Shown: piece after piece, positions 46,644-58,244 of the stretch
Numbering within the stretch: the first letter of the stretch is position 1
How the letters are laid out: each line of letters begins with the position of its first letter
DNA from: Prostheceraeus crozeri
Lineage: Eukaryota > Platyhelminthes > Polycladida > Euryleptidae
Length of the DNA stretch: 64,000 nucleotides
Direction: 5' to 3'
NCBI GenBank assembly: GCA_907163375.1
Contig: CAJQUW010005533.1
Span: forward strand, 1,389,001 to 1,453,000
Position numbers and translations under genes: made by a program
Notes under the pieces: generated by a model
What the model was told of the DNA's origin: nothing
What the model saw: the letters and a program-made list of their open reading frames with translations, nothing else
Database searches by the model: none

Positions 46644-46651
46644 CCTAAAAC

Positions 46652-47625
46652 TCAATACAGTGTACGTACATGTATTACAAGTCATGCTGCAAATGCACCA
46701 GCGCCGTATATTTTGACTATTAAAAAAGTTTAATTTGACCACATACTACTCAAAAAAGATACGCAGTTCTTTTTCTTTTGTTCCGGGCAGAGAATACAGC
46801 GAGAATACAGATACAGGAGTGTCTTTGTGGGTGCTTAAATTGCAAGGGGGATCATAGCAGACATATGTGGGTACTACGAGATACGAATGACGTGTAGTGA
46901 TCTATAATACAACCATTTTATGGGGATGCACGGAATATTAATTGCGATGATTCTGGAATCGTTCTGCTGCAAAGCACCGAAAAATTGACAGCCAAAGCCT
47001 TCAGCAAATACAATGAAGAGTAGGACGCATTAATTGATCGATATCTTAACGACCACTGGGCATAATGAAAGCAAAGAGACGACTGGCATTAAGTATTAAA
47101 GCCTCTGACAGAAATATGCTGAACCATCTGGCGCATTTCAGACAAGATTAATCCTTCCGCCTAAATAGTCAGGTCAACTCACGATAAAAAGAGAACGAAT
47201 GATCAATACGTTCGGAATGTGGCTTTAGATGTACTTAAATTTTCCATATGAAGGCGACAGTGTGCGTGGGCTTAAATTTGAGTTCAAGAATAAACCACCT
47301 GGGAGGGAATTTTACAAATCCAAATAATATTGGAAATTGATCCTATTTCAAAGACGTGTCTAGGGCTGCCACACGACAAAATTTCAGTTTTTGAGCAGGC
47401 ACACTAAATTTGCGCATCTGGACTGACATAAACCAGACAATTTAAGAATACGTGGCAGGTAAAACGGCTAATCGTTTTATTAATATCATAAGGATTTATT
47501 TAATAGGCAACCTGAATTAGATGAATCAATGAACTAAATATGCCCTCGTTTCTGGAACTGTCAATATGGGCAGCGTTTTGTCAGTACGACTATAATCGTA
47601 ATTTGCGTTTCATCATGTTGAACAT
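46652..47625. other. No gene recognised
   Basis: A TGGGGATGCACGGAAT string at 46920 resembles a hAT end, but nothing else supports an element here. Confidence 0.35.
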
Positions 47626-47633
47626 GTATATAC

Positions 47634-47660
47634 CAGGGTTGGAACCGGCCGCCAACCCTA
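47634..47660. mobile_element. 27-bp hAT relic consisting only of termini
   Basis: CAGGGTTGGAACC, a short centre, then CCAACCCTA, flanked by GTATATAC (47626-47633) and GTATATGC (47661-47668). This is an 8-bp duplication with one difference. It looks like an element that lost everything except its two ends. Confidence 0.6.
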
Positions 47661-47668
47661 GTATATGC

Positions 47669-50330
47669 CACATCACAGTTATTTCACCATTACTTGTTTT
47701 GTGAAGTGAGAAGAAAACAAAGTCTTTGAACTTCTTGACGTAGTCTACCAGTCATGGTTTACATCTATTCGTCATCTGCACCCAGTAATTTTATTTTGAG
47801 TTATGCGCAACTCGTATACCAAAAAAGTCCATGATTGATATAGCTCAGTGATTTTCAACCGGGGTGGCGAGAAAGGTCTAGGAGGGCCGCAAGGAAAATT
47901 GAAATGAGAATGCATCAACACCAGGATTCCGTTAGTTACCAATAGAGAATGTTTTCGGCTTCACATTAATGTACATTAACGTGTGTTTAGCTAGCGGAGC
48001 CACTTACCTATAAAAAAACTTGAATTTCTCAAAACGACTGTGAATTTCTGGAATCTGAGCCCAGATTCATGAATAGGAGGCTAAAATTGTTAGAGCAGAA
48101 ATTGTTTCGAATAGAATCACGCTGTAATGAAAAATGGTTCCGCTGGGTAGTTCCACTAGCTTCACTCACGCATATGAACATGTTGCGATATTGCCGTACG
48201 TGTTTTAAACTGCATTGTTGTGAAAAATGAAGCATATATTTGAGATCAGCGCAAAAAACTGGAACATGCTGTGATGTAATAAAATTTATTTACTACGCCT
48301 GTCAGTGAGGACAAGAAATTGATTCCGCTAACTTCATATTCATGTGTAATGCAGCATCTTACCATCGAGTTGTCGTCAGACAGGAATACCACAGTCGCAC
48401 TGATTATTCTATAGAGTTTTCTTAGCAAGAAAAATTTAAAAGTTGAATTTTTGTGCCACAAGATCAAAACGCATAATTCATAATATGACACATTGCGCAT
48501 GAAAGCTACATTTCATTAGGAAATCAAGACATATCGAACGACATAAGTCTGTCAAAGTAGTGACTCCTTCAGCAATCTGAAATGATACTTATATATAAAG
48601 TAAAATGTGATAAATTATGTCGTTGAAAAGATAACTATTCGAATCCAAAGATAACGGTGTACGCCTAAATTAGGAGCAGTGCTGTGTAGTTGCAACTTCA
48701 CTTGATATAGCAGAATTCTGCTTTGCTATAACGTACCTAGCAATAACTAGCAATCAAGTTAAGCAAGTTAATCAAGTTAATTAAAAATCGCTATATCATT
48801 TCTGAGTTCAAATCCAAAATATAACAGGTTTTGAAGGAAAACGGCAGATGTTGGTATTGGTTCTAAAGTAATTAAGCTGATGAGTTGGCAGAAAAAATAG
48901 GGATCATCAAAATTTTGCCGTTTTCAAGTTTCATTACGATTTCTCAAACGTGACTTCGCCAGGCCACATAGAGTGAATGCATATACTCATTAGCTTATGG
49001 TGAGTCTGAGAGAAAAGGGAAACTTTTGTTGTAAAACTTGGACATCTCTATCTAAAATCCAATTATGCATCTGTCAGTCCTGAATAATTGGGTCCACGGG
49101 TAAACTGCACGAGCTGAAAAATATACAACGTTTCTGCAGAATGTGGATTAAATTTTTTTTTCAACTCAAGGAAATTATATTTCGCATATACCTTCTATTC
49201 TTGAGAACAATGAACAATAATGTACAAGTAACAGAAGTTAAATATTCGCTGTTAAAAATGCAAAAAAGGGAATTTTTAAAAAAGCTAGAAATTAACAAAT
49301 CATTGTCCTACGAAACTCCGTCAAAACAACCCCTATAGATAAAAAAGGCACATAAACTGTGAGAAAAGAAAATCTGGCTCAGAACCTAAAAGGTTTGCCA
49401 GCAGTGGATTAAATCGAATTTACACAGGATCCGTTTGGCTCTTTAAATCCGATACATCTGACAGGATTTTTCAGACATCCGGCAAATCCAGTTCCGGCTA
49501 GATTTGAAATTGTCAAATCTGGTGCATCCCTATTTACCATGACAAATAGGCCTACCGTAGACAACTCAATAGAAAAATGTCCGGACTAGAATAATCTAAT
49601 CAAGGAATTCCATAGCAGCCTTAGACGCTGCATTTCGTACCACAAGGACCCATCAGTATGACTGACCCGGAATGGTCCAAGCTAGCTTGTGACAATTCTA
49701 GACCAAGCTAACCTAAGCTTGCCTGGACTGTACAACAGATTAGTTAGAGCTTGTTCTATCCTGGCTTTGAGGTACAGCTGACAACCATAATGATTGTAGA
49801 GTACCAGTTCGCATGTATAAGATAGAAATTTCCTCTAACTTGAACAATTCAAGCAATACATTCCTCAGCAGCCGTGGACGATGTGTTCACCCTACAATAT
49901 GTCGTCAGTACGGCACGGAATCGTACAATCTAGCTCATGAAATCCACAATGCCCGAGGAAGCTGACGGACTGCACAAGACTGCTTTGCTTTTAGTTAACA
50001 TGGCTTCGACGAGTGGTTGATATCTCTATCCGCAGTGGCGACAAGAAAACAGACTGCGAAACATGGAAATACAAATACGTGTTATAATTTCCCAAACTTC
50101 TCTTGTTGCGATGCCCGGTCGAAATACTTACTAAAAGACCTTCTACGGGAAAACACTTTCAGAGAGCGATCTTGGAGCATGAAAAATCATGAGAAGGAAG
50201 CACTTGTACCTAGCCTACACGTGACATTACTTACTGACTGGGGCATGGTCGAAGAGCATTATAGATCACCATATGATTGAATGAAGTCTTTAACATAAGT
50301 CAGTATTGATCACTGAGAAGGCATTTACTG
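47669..50330. other. No gene recognised; one possible hAT end
   Basis: A right-end-like string GGTGCATCCCTA lies at 49521-49532, preceded by repeats of AAATC/GGATTT. It faces the 46920 string but shares no duplication with it. Open frames here are short and domain-free. Confidence 0.35.
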
Positions 50331-50482
50331 ATGTTTTCCAGCATTTGCGCAGAATCTAAAAAATGTTCTCACTGTGTACGGATTTGCGCAGAATTTCGAA
50401 GATTTTCGTATTTTTTGCGCATTTGCACAGAATTGCATTATTTACGAAGCCGCGCAAAATTTGCGCGGTGTGACAACCCTGG
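50331..50482. repeat. Transposon right-end remnant, CACACCGCGC type
   Basis: Repeated TTTGCGCAGAAT strings lead to the palindrome GCGCAAAATTTGCGCG and the terminus TGACAACCCTG. This is the layout of a hAT subterminal region, but no left end is present. Confidence 0.5.
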
Positions 50483-51464
50483 ACGTGTCTTCGCATCGGA
50501 CATTTTTGTTTACTTTTATGTTGAGTTCAGAAATTTGAGTTGAGTTTGATCTGAAACTTGCATATCAGATTTCTCTAGTATATTATCTCTTTCGATAAGC
50601 AGTAAGCAACTCAGCGTTCTGAACGAAGACAATTGATGTTGATGACAACTTTGAATGACCGATGAGTTTAAAAAAGGACATGTTAGAAATGGCTTGTATT
50701 TACAATATAAAAAATTCGTCTTAAAGTTGCAGTCATTGGTACAGATTTGAAAAATGTCAAAATACGAAGTAATTAAGAAACCGAAACCAAGCAATAAATG
50801 CTGTATTTCGCGATCTTTCTTTAAGTGTGTAAGGCTACTTAGGGACCATCCAGTCATTCCGCACTCAAAATTTCAGCTTTTTCAAAAATCCTCCCTTCCT
50901 TGCAAGCTCGTTTTTCAGAACCTCCTTCCATGCATGAGCACGAATAACCCATTCCCCCCACCACCGTCAATCCTATCGATAACTATGCATGACATGTCCT
51001 AAGTTCAACTACACTATTTACACATTAAACTTTCTTTTAACTTCTTCATGGTTATGGTACTTAAGTCAACCATTTGAATAGCAGTCTGAGAATTACGGTG
51101 ATTTGAATAATTTCCCATAGGAAGTTCACAAGAAACGAGATTTTGTGAATGCTACTGAGCACAACATTACAGTGAATTGCCCATCGAGCATGAAGTTGCC
51201 ATTATAGTCTTTAAACATGCCCAAGTTGCTTATTAATATTAAGCAGTGGCGTCGCGTGCTCCCAGACCACAGGCCTTCGCTTGGCATTGGAATTTCTATA
51301 CCAGACTTTTTTATGTTGTAACATTAATTTTCATAAAAGATGAATTTTTAATAACAATTTCCCGAACATTTTTTAATGCCAAGTGAATGTGCACATGAGA
51401 GGTTGATTGCTCATGTCGCCTAACCGCCTTGCTCAAGGAGCTGAGATTACTATATCCCCTCTCT
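50483..51464. other. No gene recognised
   Basis: Open frames on both strands near 50516-51002 overlap one another and show no domain. Confidence 0.4.
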
Positions 51465-51472
51465 GTCCAGAC

Positions 51473-52037
51473 CAGTGTTTATACGCCCGAATTCCAAAAA
51501 AAGAAAGCTGAGCGAAAAAATAAAGCTGAAAATTGCTACTTCAAACGAATTCAAATTCACATTCCCCTGACATACATGATGCAAAATTAGAAGTTAAAAT
51601 ATAAAAAACGTATTTTCCTTCATTCGTGTAGGCTAACAATCTTTCGAAATTTTTCTGTCTCTGTCATCACTCCGGTCACTCAAATTGGTGGCTTGAATTC
51701 CAGCAATTCAGAAACGCGAACAAAGCACAACATCTGAAAGAAAATCGTATCACGACATAAAATTGATCTTAGATACATACATAATTTCTATGCAAATATC
51801 AATCCATGTGCAATTTTGTGCATGCCTGTGCCTATAAAAACAGTTGAGGCTATTAATAAAGATACCGGTGCAACCATCACGAGAAATTTATCACACTAAT
51901 TATTGCCAGTAGTAATCTCAAATAGCAAAAAATCTCGATATTGGAAAAATAAAGCTGAAACACCAAAATTAAGAAATAAAGAAAGCTAAAGCTGCAAAAA
52001 CAGCTCGGCTGTAAAAACAGCAGGCGTATAAACACTG
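51473..52037. mobile_element. hAT MITE, 565 bp
   Basis: A perfect 8-bp duplication GTCCAGAC (51465-51472 and 52038-52045) flanks perfect inverted ends CAGTGTTTATACGCC and GGCGTATAAACACTG. AATAAAGCTGAAA strings are repeated in both subterminal zones. No coding capacity. Confidence 0.88.
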
Positions 52038-52045
52038 GTCCAGAC

Positions 52046-53154
52046 CACATTTTCTCGAGAAAAAAGAAGGAAGGGAAACAGTTTCTTGCGTTTCTCACGG
52101 CTGGTCAGCCACTCATGTGTTTGAAATTTTGATGCATTAAAATATCTTGTGTAGTCGTTTTTCTATCTCTGTGAGTACTTTCAATTTTTAAATCAGGTGT
52201 TGGCCTACCTTGCTTGACGACTGTCATCTTTTCGGTATATTCCCTTCGGACGAAAGGCGTGATTATGAGCTCATCTACAGTACTAAACATAGCGTCACAT
52301 CAATCACGCAAAAACAAATCATGGAATTCTACCGAATCTGGGTGTTCGAGTCAGATGCATTACTGTGCACTCATTGGCGAACGCTCATCATCTGATCACA
52401 CTCTTATCTGAACGTCACTCGACCAGCTGCTATTGTTGACGCAATGGCCTCTCCGACGAGAAACGAAGGACAAAAACAATTGGGTTGCGCTTCCCTTTCT
52501 ATAATTAGGTACCGAGCCTCGATCAAGAATAACGGAGAATTTCATTGTAAAAATTGGAGAAGGCAAAGCAGTATGTCTATCGGGAAAGCCAATGTTGGCG
52601 CTGGCGCGTGCGCTTGCTGCCTCACACGCACACAACTCTCTTTCACTCCGTCTGAACACACGATTAGCATGTGTGTCTAATCGTTAGAAGAAAACAGCTA
52701 TGATCCGTGCACGCGCAGGAAAACTGTTCACTCTAAGGTTGAGCGTCTGATTTTGAGACGGACAGCTACCACGAGAAGCTATCGAATTTAAATGAAATGT
52801 AATGAATGATGACACTTTTCATTTTTATAAATGTTGGTAAATTATTATTTAGGATGCGCCGAAGGCCTCGCAGGTACGGAGAAGACGCCACTAATATTAA
52901 GTAACTATTAATTAAGATTGCTAAGTTGGCAAAATAATAGAGACTGTTCAGGATCTAGTCAGATATTTCTAGTTGCATCCACATGAGACAAAGGACATGC
53001 CTAATTTCAAATTCAACTGCTGAGATTTTCGTTGAGCGAAAATGAACCTCTCCATTACAACTAATGCTAGTAAAAAAACTCAGTTTTAAAGACATTTTTC
53101 CTTTAAGATAGAAAAAGGCGTTTAATTGCAAACGCATTCGCTTTACACCCCTTC
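52046..53154. other. No gene recognised
   Basis: An open frame pair around 52400-52680 lies in slightly GC-richer sequence but has no domain. No terminal repeats seen. Confidence 0.4.
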
Positions 53155-53285
53155 TTTAAAAAGCTAATCTGACATCGTCCAAATTCATGTATAGCAGCTT
53201 TCTGATGGAATACATCGAATTGACATTTGATAAACATTACTTAAAATCGTCCGAGTTTGGACTGTCACACGGACACAAACGCACG
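53155..53285 (+). repeat. Direct repeat 3' of POP5
   Basis: This is about 85% identical to 53936-54066. Shared strings include ATGTATAGCAGCTTTCTGAT, TCGAATTGACATTTGATAAA and ACTGTCACACGGA. The two copies bracket POP5 in the same orientation. The family is unknown. Confidence 0.75.
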
Positions 53286-53464
53286 CATTTCATTTAATAC
53301 TTGATTACCTGAACACTAAATGGATGACCCCTTAGTACCTCCGCATTATACAGGTATTGATTTGAACAAATACTCTATGTTTGTTTAAAAATTATCCCAA
53401 GATATTATGATTGATAAATCTACATTGACAAGGTATCAAATCAAAACATTTTTCTGCTGCAAAG

Positions 53465-53905
53465 CTACTTTTTATTTTTCTTGTGATAATCAAAAGAAGG
53501 CTCGCTCCGAAGAGGAATCGGTACGTCCAGTAAGAGTGCATCCGATTCAATTAAGTCCGGTTGCTTTCTTATGAAGCGGGTCAAAAATTTGGCTGCAGAT
53601 TTCAAAGTGCCTGATACTTTGATGGGTATCATACTGACACGAACATCCTGAATGTCGTGCATTAAGACGGAAGTAGTTACAGCATAACGACACGCTTTCC
53701 TTAATGTGCGCATTACAAGAATATTTGTTTCACAGTTCCAATAAAAAATTCGGAAATCAGTTGCAGTTAGCCCATAGCCATATTCTCCATGAATCTGCTT
53801 CACTCGATCTTGAAATTCTTTTGTCATTGAAGCACTGCTAAGGCGAAAATCGGGATTTGAAAATTTGACATGGAGCACCAAATAACGATATTTCATTCGC
53901 ACCAT
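53465..53905 (-). CDS. POP5: POP5, ribonuclease P/MRP protein subunit
   Basis: A single uninterrupted 146-codon frame begins MVRMKYRYLVLHVKFSNPDF, matching the conserved MVRFKHRYLL start of animal POP5. It continues with VKQIHGEYGYGLTATDFRIF, NILVMRTLRKACRYAVTTS and IPIKVSGTLKSAAKFL, aligned along the Pop5/Rpp14 fold (human protein 163 residues). POP5 is a core protein of the nuclear RNase P and MRP ribonucleoproteins that mature tRNA 5' ends and pre-rRNA. The start context is good (CACAGCGATGG). A TTTTTTACAG acceptor ten bases upstream (53916-53925) suggests a 5' UTR intron. The coding region has no intron, whereas human POP5 has several. It ends in a basic tail HKKNKK. Confidence 0.9.
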   Translation of the reverse strand: MVRMKYRYLVLHVKFSNPDFRLSSASMTKEFQDRVKQIHGEYGYGLTATDFRIFYWNCETNILVMRTLRKACRYAVTTSVLMHDIQDVRVSMIPIKVSGTLKSAAKFLTRFIRKQPDLIESDALLLDVPIPLRSEPSFDYHKKNKK

Positions 53906-53935
53906 CGCTGTGAACCTGTAAAAAAGAAATTTCTA

Positions 53936-54066
53936 CTTGAAAAAGCTCATCTGACATCGACTAAGTTCATGTATAGCAGCTTTCTGATGGAATAAATCGA
54001 ATTGACATTTGATAAACATAAAAAATGATGTAATTCAAATCGTGCATCAGACTGTCACACGGAGAC
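53936..54066 (+). repeat. Direct repeat 5' of POP5
   Basis: Partner of 53155-53285 with the same strings in the same order and orientation. It starts about 20 bp beyond the putative acceptor upstream of POP5, so it lies in the gene's promoter or 5' intron. Confidence 0.75.
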
Positions 54067-54540
54067 ATGGGCTCACACATTAATATGAGGATTAATGGGG
54101 ACGACAGTTATTTGCAAATACATGTATCTACTTTACCCCTCCCAGATGTTCTGTCGTGTGTCATGATAGAAAATGTAGATCAAACTGGGTTGGTACTATT
54201 TTTAAGCTACCCTACCTCAGACTTTTTAATGTCAACTTTATTTTTTGCCCACTTTAGCGAAAATCTAAGTTTTTGCAACTGTATTTCATAGGGAAGTCCT
54301 TGGATCGAATATAACTTTATTTTCTGAACAAGAAAAACAACTCACTTATCAATCCCAAACGCATGAATACCATTTTGTTCGTACTAACTGTAACGGACTT
54401 AAGATGTTGCCTTCAGCTGGGCGTGAAATTTCTTAATGCTTGTTTTTATGAGTCAAAATTTGTGCTTATTCAAATGTTTGCATGTCTGTTATTTACCAGG
54501 CAACGAAAAGGTTTTGATTTGTTGAGTCTATCAAGATCTT

Positions 54541-54653
54541 AGAATTATAGAAATTCAGTAAATCAAATGCCGATAAATCGTCATCCGACCTCCAGACATC
54601 TATAATTAATGAAATACTTCAAAACTCATTCTCAGATCTCGGGTTCAAAAATT
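54541..54653 (+). repeat. Partial direct copy of the foldback arm
   Basis: This matches the end of the foldback's left arm and continues through its loop sequence: AATGCCGATAAATCGTCATC, CAGATCTCGGGTTCAAAAAT. A third, truncated unit in direct orientation sits just before a palindromic pair. Confidence 0.7.
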
Positions 54654-54683
54654 TGAACTAGCAAACTCGAATGCAAAAAGTTA

Positions 54684-55302
54684 TTTCGTGTTTGCGTTCT
54701 ATGTACAAACCATTGGAAGGTGGATGCGCATAGAAAGCCGGCAACTAACCAATTTGGCCAGTGAGAGATAAAATCTAATCAAATGTCAAGAAACCGAAAG
54801 GAAAAAAAATCGAGATGAGAATGAGATCTGACTTAAATCATTACGGGAACTGCAAACGTTTCTGGCTTATTTGCCGTCATCAGTGCAGTATACCCAACTG
54901 TAGAGAATTAGTAAATCAGATGCCGATAAATAGTCATCCGACCTCTAGACATCTACAATTAATGAAATAATTCAAATCTCATTCTAAATAATTTTTGAAC
55001 CCGAGCTCTGAGAATGAGATTTGAATTATTTCATTAATTGTGGATGTCTGGAGGTCGGATGACGATTTATCGGCATCTGATTCACTAATTCTCTACAGTA
55101 GGGCATACTGCACTGATGACGGCAAATAAGCCAGAAACGTTTGCAGATCTCGTAATGATTTAAGTCAGATCTCATTCTCATCTCGATTTTTTTTCCTTTC
55201 GGTCTCTCGGCATTTGATTAGATTTTATCTCTCACTGGCCAAATTGGTTAGTTGCATGCACATCCAACTTCCAATGGTTTGTGCATAGAACGCAAACGAA
55301 AA
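54684..55302. mobile_element. Foldback element, 0.6-kb near-perfect palindrome
   Basis: The left arm (54684-54985) and right arm (55011-55302) are inverted copies, about 90% identical by eye, separated by about 25 bases. Outer ends read CGTGTTTGCGTTCTATG and CATAGAACGCAAACG. The transcript or single strand would form a hairpin of almost 300 bp. No coding capacity and no target duplication seen. Confidence 0.75.
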
Positions 55303-58244
55303 AAAATAGAATTTGTATATATTGTGCTTTTCAAAGCTGGAAACAATGAGTTTTAGGCATGTTTGTAATTCCTTATGATGTAAAATTTACTTGATGAAAA
55401 AATGTAGCTGATTTACTTATGAGAGCGAAATAAACTTCTGTAGGATAGAACGTGCGTGTTTCTTTGTCAAATGGCTGTCGTTAGTATAGATGTGGTTTAA
55501 GCCAATTAGTAGGGCCGTTTAGCTCGAAAAATCAAGCAATTGTGCATTTTTTGATAAAAGCACCAAGTTCTGCATTCATGTTAATTTAAATATAAAAATA
55601 GATTTTGGATACTGGGCGATCGCAGATTTGTCCAGTAATTAGGTCAAGAACAAGTACATGTACATGCAAGATGCAAAAAACTAAAATTTCCTAACATCGT
55701 GCGGATTTCTTAGAGGCATAATAGGTTATGCCTCTTCTGAAGAAAAAGCTCTTGACCTGGGCAACCCATTCATCAACATCAATTCTTGATTCAAGACACT
55801 CACATGGGTCAAAAACATGTCAATGTACTTGTTTTGGACATTAAGTAGGCTACATGTGAAAGCACACTTTCGAATACCTTTTGGTAAAATAACCACAATG
55901 TGATATTGGGGCACATTTTCTGAAGGCCATCGCCATACAGAATCCTTAACTCAGGATTACCAATTCTTTAAAGGTATTTACATGTGTCTAAAAATGTACA
56001 TATAACCTTCTTGAATTTACATGTGTACTTCCATAATATTTTTGCTTCGTGTGGAGTTAAGTATTGACGGATGCTACCTCCGAAAACTCTAGGTGAGAGC
56101 TATCCAAAACCGATTTTTCCACTTACAGATTGTACTTCCGTCGGTCAGAAACTAATTAATAAGTTATTTGTGAATCTGACATATTTGTCATACTCAGCTA
56201 AGTAACCAAAGTAACATGGCAAAATATTCTCTGAAATCACTCGACGAGAAAACGTATTCTGATCGCTAGATGCTGTGGTAACAAAAGCTAGCCTCAACTC
56301 GACCCGAATGTTGCCTGCCAACCCGAACCTGACCCTACCCAGAGACTCTGAATAATAATTTGCTTTATTCATTCATTCGATCAGTAGATTCCAGCACAAT
56401 GAAAAGAGCTAATGTGATACTACTGGTATTTATTATAACAGAAAATGAAAATCTGGGCAGCAAAATCTGAGTGACAAACTGAATAATATACAGAATGAAA
56501 GTGAATAATTAGCAGTCATTCATACTTAAAATTCGACGATTTTCTTCTCGTAGCCCGAGCTCGATTATTTTTTCTCACCACGGATCGGTCGGGTCCCGAA
56601 TGCGTTTCTCTAGCTCAAAATATGCACATTTATGTAAACATCACATTAATATTTCCCGTAACTTCCCGTTTTATGGTTATTACACATGGGCTCCATCAAG
56701 TGCCACCTGTTTTCTTAAATACAATTGCAATAAAAAAAAGAAATAGAAATTGTTTGACAATGAAGTAGTAAATCATTACAATTCTGATTACAGATATGCC
56801 TATCAGCGATTCAACGACATCGCTCCCTATCCTGTTTTACTAAGGACACTCTCAGGCTCTCACAAGCACAAATCAGCACATACAAGAACTGCTCACACAA
56901 GCTTTTTGCGATTTCATCGCTTTATGCCATCCAACTTACATTTGCAAGCTAGCTATTCACGACAGGTAGTCCATTCAACCTGACTGACACAGTCCCATCT
57001 CACTATTGGTCCATCCACAGCTATTGAGGACAGGTCTGGTTTCGGTTGGAACTGACCTTGACAAAGTTACCTCTTTTCGAGCCCTTCCAAAACTGCCTTG
57101 TTTTTAAGAATTAATTCTTCGTTTATCTTCTTTGCAAATGTGCTTGTGTGCCTAGTCAATGTCTGAATAATTCCAGATTTGTCATTGTTTTGTACACGCA
57201 GTCATTAAAGAACTGAGAGCAATCTGATGTAAGACCAGGATTCCTAAATAAAAACAAAATTAATTCAGTGTCAATGCATTTCCTCCACTGTAAGCAGATA
57301 TGATCACCAATCTAGTCTGCGCGGATAGCAATCGAAATGCTTTGATGTCAAATGAAATTGGTTCTTATATCAGGGTCTACAAAAATATCTGACTCAATTT
57401 TAAAACTTTTTGAGACCAATATTATTAGAGACCAATAATATTATGGATTTTTAGGGTAATCGAAATCACATTACACACATTTTCAGTTTTATGTCTTTCA
57501 AGTAACTCTATTAAATATAGGAAGAAATCGAGGTTCCATAAAAAATAAAAGGGCACTAAAGTTCCGTCGTGTGCTCCGTTTAGAAAACAGATGATTGTTA
57601 GGAAATTAAATGTGCGCTCAGACCTTGAAATTGACATCCCGCTAAAATGATACAGTCGGTCATGGAAAGATTTCTTTTGCCATCGACTTATCCTTAAATA
57701 AATGTACCACTAATGGTTTCAGCATGACTTTTAGGATCGCAACAGGACATTTGACACTAGATGAGATGTCATAATCCGTTTGATTGCTTATGTGCAAGAA
57801 TAACTGAATATTTTGACAAGAAGAGGTGAAGTTGTGGAGATGCTGGATGCACCAAATATTCTGTTATGAAGACTTTCTTGTAGATGCTATTCTTGTCAAA
57901 AAGAAATAGCTTGAGAACATCATATGGTGTCTTCACCTGATCAGTAATTGCATAATAACATGAGTGGTCAGCCTGTGGTGCCTTTATTATCTCTGGTCAG
58001 CAGGTGTGAAGGGAAGGGATACCTTGATGTGCTTACTGTAAACCATAGTGCATCCTGCTAACGTGAAGAGACTGGTAAAACAGGAAACACGAATATGGCA
58101 ATTCGGGACGGGAGTATTTGACCGATAGGTGACATGACGGGAGGGAGGAGAAGCATGTGAGTTAATGAGAGAGGAGATAAAGCGATAAAAAAAGTTATGC
58201 TTAACTTATCTACAGTTAACTACTAACTATCTACATAACTATTA
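55303..58244. other. No gene recognised
   Basis: Scattered short open frames without domains. I see no terminal repeat pair, tRNA-like segment or exon match. Confidence 0.4.

Noticed and set aside
48246-48500. Frame ending VVFLSDDNSM at a gtaaga donor
   Set aside because: No acceptor, domain or neighbouring exon in phase supports it.
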